Source of the DNA: Oscillospiraceae bacterium
Lineage (GTDB): Bacteria > Bacillota > Clostridia > Oscillospirales > Ruminococcaceae
Direction of reading: 5' to 3'
Length of the DNA: 64,000 bases
NCBI GenBank assembly: GCA_019423755.1
Contig: JAHZAU010000002.1
Location: 1-64,000 of the forward strand
In this document: piece by piece, positions 32,271 through 39,829 of the stretch
How the letters are laid out: each line of letters starts with the position of its first letter
Numbering within the stretch: the stretch's first letter is position 1
The notes under the pieces: generated by a model
Database searches by the model: none
What the model was told of the DNA's origin: nothing
What the model saw: only the letters and a program-made list of their open reading frames with translations
Position numbers and translations under genes: made by a program

Positions 32271-33851
32271 ATGCACAACCACACCACCCCCTACGAGACC
32301 CACAAACATTCCCGAAAAAAGCGCCTCTTCCGCCTGCTCAGCAGCCGGCTGTTCATCGTCGCCCTGCTGATCTTGGTGCAGTTTGTCTTCCTCATGGGCG
32401 TGATGCTCTATCTGGGCACCGGCGCCTACTGGGTCACCCACCTGTTTAACATCATCAGCATCCTGGTGGTGCTGTGGATCCTCTCCAAGTCGGACAACCC
32501 CTCCTTTAAGATCGCCTGGATCATTATCATCATGGCGGTGCCCCTTTTGGGCGGCATCTTCTACCTGATGTTCGGCAACAAGCGCATCAGCCGCTGGATG
32601 CGCCGGCAGATGGGGGAATATTCCGCCATCATCTCCCGCACCCAGCAGATGGAGCGCAGCGACCACGAAGCCTGTGTGGAGCAGCTGGCCGCCGAGGACC
32701 CGATGCAGGCCCGGGAGGTGCAGTACATCTACAACATGTCCCGCCTGCCGCTGACCACCAACACCCGCTGCACCTACCTGCCCCTGGGCGAGGACCTGTT
32801 CGCCGCCCTGCTGGAGCAGCTGCCCCAGGCCCGGCGCTTTATCTTCCTGGAATACTTCATCATCCAGGAGGGCCAGATGTGGGACAGCATCCTGGCGATT
32901 TTGGAGCAGAAGGTGCGGGAAGGGGTGGAGGTCCGCCTGATGTACGACGACATGGGCTGCATCCAGACCCTGCCCAACCGCTACGAGCTTTACCTGCGCA
33001 CCAAGGGCATCAAGGTGGGGGTCTTTAACCCCTTCCGGCCCCGCCTTACCTCCAGCACCAACTACCGCGACCACCGCAAGATCTGCGTCATCGACGGCAA
33101 CGTGGGCTTTACCGGCGGCATCAACCTGGCCGACGAGTACATCAACGCCCGGGAGCGCTTCGGCCACTGGAAGGACACCGCCGTTATGCTGGAAGGCGAA
33201 GGGGTCCGCAACCTGACCGAGATGTTCCTGCAGCTTTGGCAGTTTACCTGCAAGGAGGAGTCGGTGCTGGAAGACTACCTGCCTACCCGCTCCTACCCGG
33301 CGGACGGCTTCGTCCAGGCTTTTGGCGACAGCCCGCTGGACACCCTCAACGTGGCGGAAAACGCCTATATGCAGATCATCAACCACGCCAAGAACTATGT
33401 TTACATCACCACCCCCTACCTGATCCTGGACAACGAGATGGTCACCGCCCTGCAGCTGGCGGCCCAAAGCGGCATCGACGTGCGCATCATGACCCCGCAC
33501 ATCCCGGACAAGTGGTACGTCCATCATGTGACCCAGTCCTTTTACCGGTCGCTGCTTTCCGCCGGGGTGCGCATCTTTGAGTATACCCCCGGCTTTGTCC
33601 ACGCCAAGATGTTCGTCAGCGACGACAAGACCGCCATCGTCGGCACCACCAACATGGACTTCCGCAGCTTCTACCTGCACTTTGAGTGCGGCGTGGTGTT
33701 CTACCGCAGCTCCATCGTCGGGGATGTCAAGGAGGACTTCCTGCGCACCCAGCAGATCTGCACCGAGATCACCCTGGCCGACGAGGAAGAGGTCGGCGCT
33801 CCCCGGCGCTTCCTGCGCAGCCTGCTGCGCGGCTTCTCCCCTTTGATGTAA
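32271..33851 (+). CDS. cls: Cardiolipin synthase (phospholipase D type)
   Basis: 526 residues. Two N-terminal transmembrane helices (LFIVALLILVQFVFLMGVMLYLG and LFNIISILVVLWIL, then a third hydrophobic stretch) are followed by two PLD domains with HxKxxxxD motifs: HRKICVIDG...GG and HAKMFVSDDKTAIVGTTN. It condenses phosphatidylglycerol to cardiolipin at the membrane. ATG with AAGGAAGGGAG upstream. Single unit, terminator 20 bp after the stop. Confidence 0.93.
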   Translation: MHNHTTPYETHKHSRKKRLFRLLSSRLFIVALLILVQFVFLMGVMLYLGTGAYWVTHLFNIISILVVLWILSKSDNPSFKIAWIIIIMAVPLLGGIFYLMFGNKRISRWMRRQMGEYSAIISRTQQMERSDHEACVEQLAAEDPMQAREVQYIYNMSRLPLTTNTRCTYLPLGEDLFAALLEQLPQARRFIFLEYFIIQEGQMWDSILAILEQKVREGVEVRLMYDDMGCIQTLPNRYELYLRTKGIKVGVFNPFRPRLTSSTNYRDHRKICVIDGNVGFTGGINLADEYINARERFGHWKDTAVMLEGEGVRNLTEMFLQLWQFTCKEESVLEDYLPTRSYPADGFVQAFGDSPLDTLNVAENAYMQIINHAKNYVYITTPYLILDNEMVTALQLAAQSGIDVRIMTPHIPDKWYVHHVTQSFYRSLLSAGVRIFEYTPGFVHAKMFVSDDKTAIVGTTNMDFRSFYLHFECGVVFYRSSIVGDVKEDFLRTQQICTEITLADEEEVGAPRRFLRSLLRGFSPLM

Positions 33852-33867
33852 CCGCCTTTATACACAA

Positions 33868-33905
33868 GAAAACCCCCGCTTCCGGTAAGGAAACGGGGGT
33901 TTGTT
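33868..33905. terminator. Bidirectional terminator between cls and murA
   Basis: AAACCCCCG / CGGGGGTTT stem with A and T flanks, used by both convergent genes. Confidence 0.85.
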
Positions 33906-33913
33906 TCGTTATC

Positions 33914-35197
33914 TTATTGTGCCTTGGGGTAAGCGTCGTCGGGGATGGTCACCTTGCGGATGTCGGCGCCCATGGCGCAGAGCTTCTCGACAATGTCTTC
34001 GTAGCCGCGCTCCACATAGTGGATGTCCTCCACCTCAGAGACGCCGTTGGCCACCAGGGCCGCCTGCAGAAGGGCTGCACCGGCCCGCAGGTCCAGTGCC
34101 TTTACCGGGGCGGCGGTCAGCTGCTGCACGCCCTCTACCACGGCTACCTTGCCGTCTACCTGGATCTTGGCGCCCATGCGGCGCAGCTCATCCACGTACT
34201 TAAAGCGGTTGTCCCACACACCTTCGGTGACGATGCTGGTGCCGTTGGCGATGGCCAGCAGGGTGGTCATCTGGGGCTGCATGTCGGTGGGGAAGCCGGG
34301 ATGCGGCAGGGTCTTGACGTTGATCTTATGGAGCTCCCCGGTACGGGTCACCCGGATAGCGTCATCGTATTCGGTGATCTGGACACCGGCCTGGATGAGC
34401 TTGTCGGTAATGGACTCCATATGCTTGGGGATGACGTTTTTAATGAGGACATCGCCGCCGGTAGCAGCCGCCATGGTCATATAGGTACCGGCTTCGATCT
34501 GGTCGGGGATGATGGAATAGCTGGCGCCGTGCAGCAGGTCCACGCCGTGGATCTTGATGACGTCGGTGCCGGCGCCGCGGATATCGGCGCCCATGCAGTT
34601 GAGGAAGTTGGCCAGGTCCACGATGTGGGGCTCCTTGGCGGCGTTTTCCAGGATGGTCAGGCCCTTGGCCTTGACCGCCGCCAGCATGATGTTGACGGTC
34701 GCGCCTACCGACACCACGTCCAGGTAGATGTGGGAGCCGTAAAGCTCGTCGGTCTCGGCGTTGATGAAGCCGTAATCGGTGGTAACGGTGGCGTTGAGGG
34801 CCTCAAAGCCCTTGATGTGCTGGTCGATGGGGCGGACGCCGAAGTTGCAGCCGCCGGGAGGGGAAACGTGCGCCGCCTTGAACCGGCCCAAAAAGGCCCC
34901 CAGGAAGTAGTAGGAAGCCCGAAGCAGGCGGGCGGACTCATAAGGCACCACCGGTTTGGTGATGTGGGTGGTGTCGATCTCCACGCTGTTGCGGCCCAGG
35001 TAACGGACCTTGGCGCCGATGTCCTCCATAATGCGGAAGAGGGTGGCGACATCACTGATATTGGGAACGTTTTCAATCACACAGCGGTCCTGTGCCAGGA
35101 TAGTAGCGGGGATGATCGCCACTGCAGCGTTTTTGGCACCGCTGATGGTGACCTCTCCGGTCAGGCGTTTCCCGCCGTGAACGATATATTTTTCCAA
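33914..35197 (-). CDS. murA: UDP-N-acetylglucosamine 1-carboxyvinyltransferase (MurA)
   Basis: 427 residues. First committed step of peptidoglycan synthesis: transfers enolpyruvate from PEP to UDP-GlcNAc. Conserved SGAKNAA near the N-terminus (Lys22), and active-site loop PPGGCNFGVRPIDQH with Cys117, the fosfomycin-reactive residue. The sequence GGCNFGVRP differs slightly from the more usual GGCAIGxRP. The start is TTG at 35197 with GGGGAG 6 nt upstream; the upstream ATG at 35260 would add a non-homologous tail. The interval to corA (35198-35372) holds no gene. Confidence 0.94.
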   Translation of the reverse strand: MEKYIVHGGKRLTGEVTISGAKNAAVAIIPATILAQDRCVIENVPNISDVATLFRIMEDIGAKVRYLGRNSVEIDTTHITKPVVPYESARLLRASYYFLGAFLGRFKAAHVSPPGGCNFGVRPIDQHIKGFEALNATVTTDYGFINAETDELYGSHIYLDVVSVGATVNIMLAAVKAKGLTILENAAKEPHIVDLANFLNCMGADIRGAGTDVIKIHGVDLLHGASYSIIPDQIEAGTYMTMAAATGGDVLIKNVIPKHMESITDKLIQAGVQITEYDDAIRVTRTGELHKINVKTLPHPGFPTDMQPQMTTLLAIANGTSIVTEGVWDNRFKYVDELRRMGAKIQVDGKVAVVEGVQQLTAAPVKALDLRAGAALLQAALVANGVSEVEDIHYVERGYEDIVEKLCAMGADIRKVTIPDDAYPKAQ

Positions 35198-35372
35198 ATT
35201 TGACTCCCCTTTTCGGTTATTACCCGTTTCCCCGGGCAGGGAGGATCTCCGCACCGGCATCCACTCCGGCGCAGACTGCGAAACTGGCTTTGATAGTATC
35301 TCTCAAAAGCCGGCCGCTTAACAGTCCAAAGGCGACTGCCTAAAATTACATTTTATCCAAAGAACGCACGCC

Positions 35373-36305
35373 CTAACGGAACATGCCTTTTTTAATCAAG
35401 ATCAAGGTAACGGCTGCCACAGCCATGCCGGCGACCAGCATAGCCATCCAGAAATACGGCAGCGGCAAACCCTGAACATTCATACCATACAGACCGAAGA
35501 TGATGTTGGGGATGGCCATAACGATGGTGATGGAGGTAAGCACCTTCATAACGATGTTCAGGTTGTTGGAGATGATGGACGACAGAGCGTCCATGGTGTT
35601 GGAAAGGATGTTGGAGTAGATGTTACACATCTCGATGGCCTGTTTGACCTCGATGATAACGTCTTCCAGCAGGTCCTCGTCCTCTTCGTAGAGCTTGATG
35701 ATCCGCCCGCGAAGGATCTTTTCCAGGGTGACCTCGTTGGATTTGAGGGAGGTGGAAAAGTAAACCAAGGATTTTTCCAGCCCAAGCAGCTGGATCAGCT
35801 CCTTGTTTCGCATGGTTTTATGCAGAAAGTTTTCGGTTGTATAAGAAATCTTATCGATCTGCTTCAGGTACTGCAGGAAGCGGGTAGCCACACGCAGCAA
35901 AATCTTCAGCAGAAAGCTGTTTTTGTAGTGGGTCTGGACGTTTTTCACCAGTCCCTGGCTCAGCTCGGTGAGCACGGCGTTTTCCTTTAAGGAAACGGTG
36001 ATCACCTGATGCTCGGTGACGATGATCGCCATTGGCATGGTGGTGTAGAGGATGGTGTTGTCCTCCTCCTGCTTTTCCGCAAGCGGAACGTCCACGATGA
36101 CTAAGGTCTGCCCTTCCTCGCACTCCACGCGGGAGGTCTCCTCGTCGTCCAATGCCGCCCGGACGAAATCCTGTTCCAGGTGCATCTCGTCCACCAGATA
36201 GCGGACCTCTTTTTCGGTGGGGCTGATGGCGCACACCCAGCAGCCATCCTCCAGCCCGTCGATCTGGCACACGCGGTTGCCGATGGTTTTGTAAAACTCT
36301 AACAT
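35373..36305 (-). CDS. corA: CorA-family divalent cation transporter
   Basis: 310 residues. A long cytoplasmic N-domain with helical coiled regions (residues about 1-245) is followed by two C-terminal transmembrane helices with the signature YGMNVQG between them (family GMN). It belongs to the CorA/MIT fold, importing Mg2+ (or Ni/Co/Zn in some branches). ATG 36305 with AAGGAGGAGG upstream. It is preceded by an unusually long leader of about 230 nt with several hairpins, which suggests control by metal or another ligand. Confidence 0.9.
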   Translation of the reverse strand: MLEFYKTIGNRVCQIDGLEDGCWVCAISPTEKEVRYLVDEMHLEQDFVRAALDDEETSRVECEEGQTLVIVDVPLAEKQEEDNTILYTTMPMAIIVTEHQVITVSLKENAVLTELSQGLVKNVQTHYKNSFLLKILLRVATRFLQYLKQIDKISYTTENFLHKTMRNKELIQLLGLEKSLVYFSTSLKSNEVTLEKILRGRIIKLYEEDEDLLEDVIIEVKQAIEMCNIYSNILSNTMDALSSIISNNLNIVMKVLTSITIVMAIPNIIFGLYGMNVQGLPLPYFWMAMLVAGMAVAAVTLILIKKGMFR

Positions 36306-36572
36306 GCTGCGGCCTCCTCCTTGTCAGGATCAGGCCACGCCGCCTTGGAAGCCTGTCCCTTTTCTATGGTGTGTGATGCAGGCAGCATCTGGGTCAGGTT
36401 TCATTCGGCTCACCTCCGGCATGGGTTTTCCCGTCCGGCCCTTTCCCGGACAAGACAGAACGTCCCCCAAAAACCGCATATTCCAGGGGACGCCAAAGCA
36501 GCGCCGGTTTTATCTGAACAAACCACGCTCCTATGACAAGTTTAATTATAACACAAAATCTCCTGATTTCAA
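36306..36572 (-). promoter_or_regulatory. corA promoter and structured leader
   Basis: Promoter TTGAAA (36572-36567), 16-bp spacer, TATAAT (36550-36545). The leader of about 230 nt contains a GCGTCCCC/GGGGACG helix, TCCGG/CCGGA, and GATGC-TGCCT-GCATC. I could not match it to the M-box, NiCo or manganese riboswitch consensus. The rest of the interval up to 36673 holds nothing further. Confidence 0.5.
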
Positions 36573-36673
36573 GTACAGGCAGCGCCAAACCGGCGCTGGG
36601 AGGGCGGTTTTTTCTGGTTATGATTTACAAAATCATCCAGAAAGTCTGCATCCTTCCAGACTTCACCCCGTCA

Positions 36674-37156
36674 TCACTTGTGGTACTTTCCGCCCTGGTT
36701 GATGTTCAGCGCCCGATAAAGCTGCTCCATGACCATGACCCGGGCCAGCTGGTGGGGGAAGGTCATCCGCGACATGGAAAGCCGCAGCCCGCTGCGGGCC
36801 TTGACCTCCTCCGCAAGCCCCCAGGAGCCGCCGATAACGAAGATCAGGTGGCTGGCGCCCTGGTTTTGCAGCTGCTGCATCCGGGCCGCCAGCTGCGGGG
36901 AGGAGAGCATCTCCCCTTCGATGCACAGGGTGATGACCTGCGCCTGGGACGGGATGCGGGAGAGGATGGTCTGCCCCTCCTTGCGGATGCAGTCCTCGAT
37001 CTGCGCCGGGGAAGGCTCCTGAGGCAGGCGGCTTTCCGGCAGTTCGGTGATGGTCACCTTGGCAAAGGCGCCCATGCGCTTTTCGTATTCGGCGCAGGCT
37101 TTTCTCAGGTAGTCCTCCTTGAGCTTGCCCACGCAGAGGATCTCCAGCTTTAACAC
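36674..37156 (-). CDS. rlmH: 23S rRNA (pseudouridine1915-N3)-methyltransferase RlmH
   Basis: 160 residues, the normal RlmH length. It starts (V)LKLEILCVGKLKE and has the SPOUT knot region HLIFVIGGSWGLAEEV and the C-terminal MTFPHQLARVMVMEQLYRALNI signature with a final Tyr/His. It methylates pseudouridine 1915 in helix 69. The start is GTG 37156 with GGAGG 10 nt upstream; it overlaps the walJ stop by a few bases, so the two are coupled. Longer in-frame starts lie inside walJ. Confidence 0.93.
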   Translation of the reverse strand: MLKLEILCVGKLKEDYLRKACAEYEKRMGAFAKVTITELPESRLPQEPSPAQIEDCIRKEGQTILSRIPSQAQVITLCIEGEMLSSPQLAARMQQLQNQGASHLIFVIGGSWGLAEEVKARSGLRLSMSRMTFPHQLARVMVMEQLYRALNINQGGKYHK

Positions 37157-37995
37157 AGGGCCGCCGCCTCCTTCCATTCTCCTTCCGGCTGGGCCGCCGG
37201 GCTTTCCCGCAGCCAAACCGGCTGGCTCAGCTGGCTGCGCTGGGCCACCTGCAGCTGCACCGCCTGGCCCGGCGCAAAGCCCGCCGCTTCCAGCGCCGAG
37301 GCCGAAGCCTGGTGCGCCAGGATGGGCAGGTTGTTGTTTTGGCTCAGGTGGCACAGCAGAAAACGCCGGGTGCCCTCCTGGGCCAGCCGGCAAAGGGCCT
37401 GGGCGCACTCCGAGTTGGAAAGGTGGCCGTAAGGCGACTGGATGCGCCGCTTGAGATAGTATGGGTAGGAGGAGGCCAGGATCATGCCCTCGTCGTAGTT
37501 GGATTCCAGCACCACCAGGTCACAGCCCGAAAGCCCCTGGTGCACCGGCTCAGTGTAGCAGCCAAGGTCGGTAGCCAGGCCGACGGTAGCGCCGTCCGGA
37601 CCGGTCATGCGGTAGCCGAAGCTGGCCGCGCTGTCGTGCTGGGTGAGGAAGGGGCGTACCGCCAGCTGTCCCAGCATGAAATCCCCCTCTACCGGCACCA
37701 AACGGGCGTGGGCCGGCAGCGCCACATTGCGCTCCAGATGTTCCAGCACCGCGGCGGGGCCGTAGACCGGCACCGGGTTTTTCTTCAAAAACACCGGCAG
37801 ACCCTTGATGTGGTCGGAATGCTCGTGGGTCAGCAGGATGCCGGAAAGCTCCTGGGGGCAGGCTCCCAGCTGGCCAAGACCCTGGGTGGCGCTGCGGCAG
37901 CTGATCCCCAGGTCGATGAGCAGGGAGGTCTCCCCGCTTTTCAGGTAGAAGCAATTCCCGCTGCTTCCGCTGGCAAGGGCACAAAATAACGACAT
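37150..37995 (-). CDS. walJ: MBL-fold metallohydrolase, WalJ/YycJ type
   Basis: 281 residues. It starts with FCALASGSSGNCFYL, typical of YycJ/WalJ; the metal motif is LLTHEHSDHIKGL, with later His/Asp positions. The family is a DNA-processing beta-lactamase-fold exonuclease linked to cell-wall and DNA-replication control. In Firmicutes walJ usually follows walRK and is often next to rlmH; here walRK are absent but rlmH follows. ATG 37995 with AAGGAGG upstream. Promoter TTGCCG-18-TACAAT upstream on the minus strand (about 38070-38040). Confidence 0.9.
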   Translation of the reverse strand: MSLFCALASGSSGNCFYLKSGETSLLIDLGISCRSATQGLGQLGACPQELSGILLTHEHSDHIKGLPVFLKKNPVPVYGPAAVLEHLERNVALPAHARLVPVEGDFMLGQLAVRPFLTQHDSAASFGYRMTGPDGATVGLATDLGCYTEPVHQGLSGCDLVVLESNYDEGMILASSYPYYLKRRIQSPYGHLSNSECAQALCRLAQEGTRRFLLCHLSQNNNLPILAHQASASALEAAGFAPGQAVQLQVAQRSQLSQPVWLRESPAAQPEGEWKEAAALC

Positions 37996-38145
37996 TTCCT
38001 TCTGGTTCCTCCTTCGGTGGTATCTTTTTTATTGTAGCACAGGAAGGGGCCCGGCGGCAAGGGAACCGCCCCGGGCAAAATTCCACAGGTTGACGGGGAA
38101 ATCCCGAAAAAACCGGGCAGGTTCCACAAGGATGCGGCGGCTTCC

Positions 38146-38174
38146 TTGTTCCGGGGGCGGCGGGGCGGTATAAT
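38146..38174 (+). promoter_or_regulatory. Promoter of yifB/comM
   Basis: TTGTTC (38146-38151), 17-bp spacer, TATAAT (38169-38174), 36 bp before the ATG. Confidence 0.65.
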
Positions 38175-38209
38175 GAAGCCAACGATTTCCAAGAAAGGGA
38201 GCGGTCAGG

Positions 38210-39733
38210 ATGTATTGCTGCTGCAAAAGCTACGGTCTGGAGGGCATCGAGGCCTTTGGGGTCACGGTGGAGGTGAGCCTTTCCCGGGGGCTTCCGGCCT
38301 TTGAGGTGGTGGGCCTGCCCGACGCCGCCGTCAAGGAAGCCCGGGACCGGGTGCGCTCGGCGTTTCTGTCGGTGGGCTGCCCCTTCCCGGTGGCCCGCGC
38401 GGTGGTGAACCTGGCCCCCGCCGACCGCCGCAAGTCCGGCCCGGTCTACGACCTGCCCATCTTCCTGGCCATCCGCACCGCCCAGGGCCAGCTGCCCGAC
38501 GCCCGGCCCGACCAAGCCTTTGTGGGGGAACTTTCCCTTTCCGGCGAGGTGCGCCCGGTGCGCGGGGTGCTTTCCATGGCGCTGCAGGCCCGGCAGGACG
38601 GCATCCGGGAGCTGTTCGTCCCCGCCGAAAACGCCAGCGAGGGCGCCGTGGTGGAGGGGCTTTCGGTCTATGGGGTGGAGCACCTTTCTCAGCTGGAAGC
38701 CCACCTGCGGGGCGAGGAACACCTGACCCCGGCGGTCTACCAGCCCCAGCCCGGCTGCTGGGATTACCCGGTGGACCTGTCTGAGGTACAGGGACAGGCC
38801 GTGGCCAAGCGGGCGCTGGAAGCGGCAGCCGCGGGCGGGCACAACCTGCTGCTTATCGGGCCGCCCGGCTCCGGCAAAAGCATGCTGGCCAAGCGCCTGC
38901 CCACCATCCTGCCGCCCCTTTCCTTTGCCGAAGCGGTGGAGACCACCCGCATCCACTCGGTGGCCGGCCGCCTGGACGCCCAGGGCGGTCTGGTGACCAA
39001 CCGGCCCTTCCGCGCCCCGCACCATACGGTGTCGGCGGCGGGCCTTTCCGGCGGCGGGTCCAGCCCCGTGCCCGGGGAGGTGTCCCTGGCCCACAACGGG
39101 GTGCTTTTCCTGGACGAGCTGCCGGAGTTTTCCCGCTCCACATTGGAGGTGCTGCGCCAGCCTATGGAGGACAGCCAGGTGACCATCTCCCGAGCGTCCT
39201 CCCGGGTGACCTACCCTTGCTCGGTGATGGTGGTGGCCGCCATGAACCCCTGCCCCTGCGGCTATCTGGGGCACCCGACCATCGCCTGCTCCTGCTCCGC
39301 CGCCGCGGTGAGCCGCTACCTGGGGCGGGTGTCCGGCCCGCTGCTGGACCGCATGGACATCCAGGTGGAGGTGGCCCCGCTGGAATACCGGGAGCTTGCC
39401 GCCCCGGCTGCCGGGGAAAGCTCCGCCCAGGTGCGCCAGCGGGTACTGGCGGCCCGCGCCCTGCAGGAGGAGCGCTTCGCCGGTTCTGCCACCACCTGCA
39501 ACGCCCGCATGACCCCGGCGCAGGTGCGCGCCTTCTGCCCTCTGGCCCCGGACGCCCAGCGGATGCTGGCCCGAGCCTTCGACAGCCTGGGCCTTTCCGC
39601 CCGGGGATATGACCGCATCCTCAAGGTGGCCCGCACCCTGGCCGACCTGGACGCCAGCCCCGTCATCGCCGCGCCGCACCTGGCCGAAGCCATCCAATAC
39701 CGCACCCTGGATCGCAAATATTGGCGGCCATAG
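38210..39733 (+). CDS. comM: YifB/ComM family Mg-chelatase-like AAA+ ATPase
   Basis: 507 residues. The N-terminal ChlI-like/Lon-protease-like domain (GLEGIEAFGVTVEVSLSRGLPAFEVVGLPDAAVKEARDRVRSA) is followed by the AAA+ core with Walker A GPPGSGKSM, Walker B LFLDELPEF, and the ComM motif MNPCPCGYLG; a C-terminal helical domain follows. ComM-type ATPases promote branch migration during natural transformation; YifB is the common annotation. ATG with GGGAGCGG upstream. Single unit. Confidence 0.93.
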   Translation: MYCCCKSYGLEGIEAFGVTVEVSLSRGLPAFEVVGLPDAAVKEARDRVRSAFLSVGCPFPVARAVVNLAPADRRKSGPVYDLPIFLAIRTAQGQLPDARPDQAFVGELSLSGEVRPVRGVLSMALQARQDGIRELFVPAENASEGAVVEGLSVYGVEHLSQLEAHLRGEEHLTPAVYQPQPGCWDYPVDLSEVQGQAVAKRALEAAAAGGHNLLLIGPPGSGKSMLAKRLPTILPPLSFAEAVETTRIHSVAGRLDAQGGLVTNRPFRAPHHTVSAAGLSGGGSSPVPGEVSLAHNGVLFLDELPEFSRSTLEVLRQPMEDSQVTISRASSRVTYPCSVMVVAAMNPCPCGYLGHPTIACSCSAAAVSRYLGRVSGPLLDRMDIQVEVAPLEYRELAAPAAGESSAQVRQRVLAARALQEERFAGSATTCNARMTPAQVRAFCPLAPDAQRMLARAFDSLGLSARGYDRILKVARTLADLDASPVIAAPHLAEAIQYRTLDRKYWRP

Positions 39734-39746
39734 CCTTTTTGCCTGA

Positions 39747-39798
39747 AAAACACCGCGAGCCCTCCCCAGCGCTTTGGGGAAGGCCCGCGGTGTTTTAT
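39747..39798. terminator. Bidirectional terminator between comM and the ABC operon
   Basis: AACACCGCG...CGCGGTGTT with an inner CTCCCC/GGGGAAG helix, followed by TTTATTT. Confidence 0.85.
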
Positions 39799-39829
39799 TT
39801 ATGGATGAATATGAGAGAGGATGTCGGTT

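Noticed and set aside
31179..33680. 833-codon minus-strand ORF over galE and cls
   Set aside because: It crosses two real plus-strand genes; no domain seen.
36306..36572. TPP, M-box, NiCo, or small SRP RNA in the corA leader
   Set aside because: Conserved boxes of those families (for example CTGAGA, GGACAGCC, GTCAGGTCCGGAAGGAAGC) are not present in order; left as an unknown leader.
37550..39697. 715-codon minus-strand ORF over comM
   Set aside because: Shadow of comM and partly of walJ, with low-complexity product.
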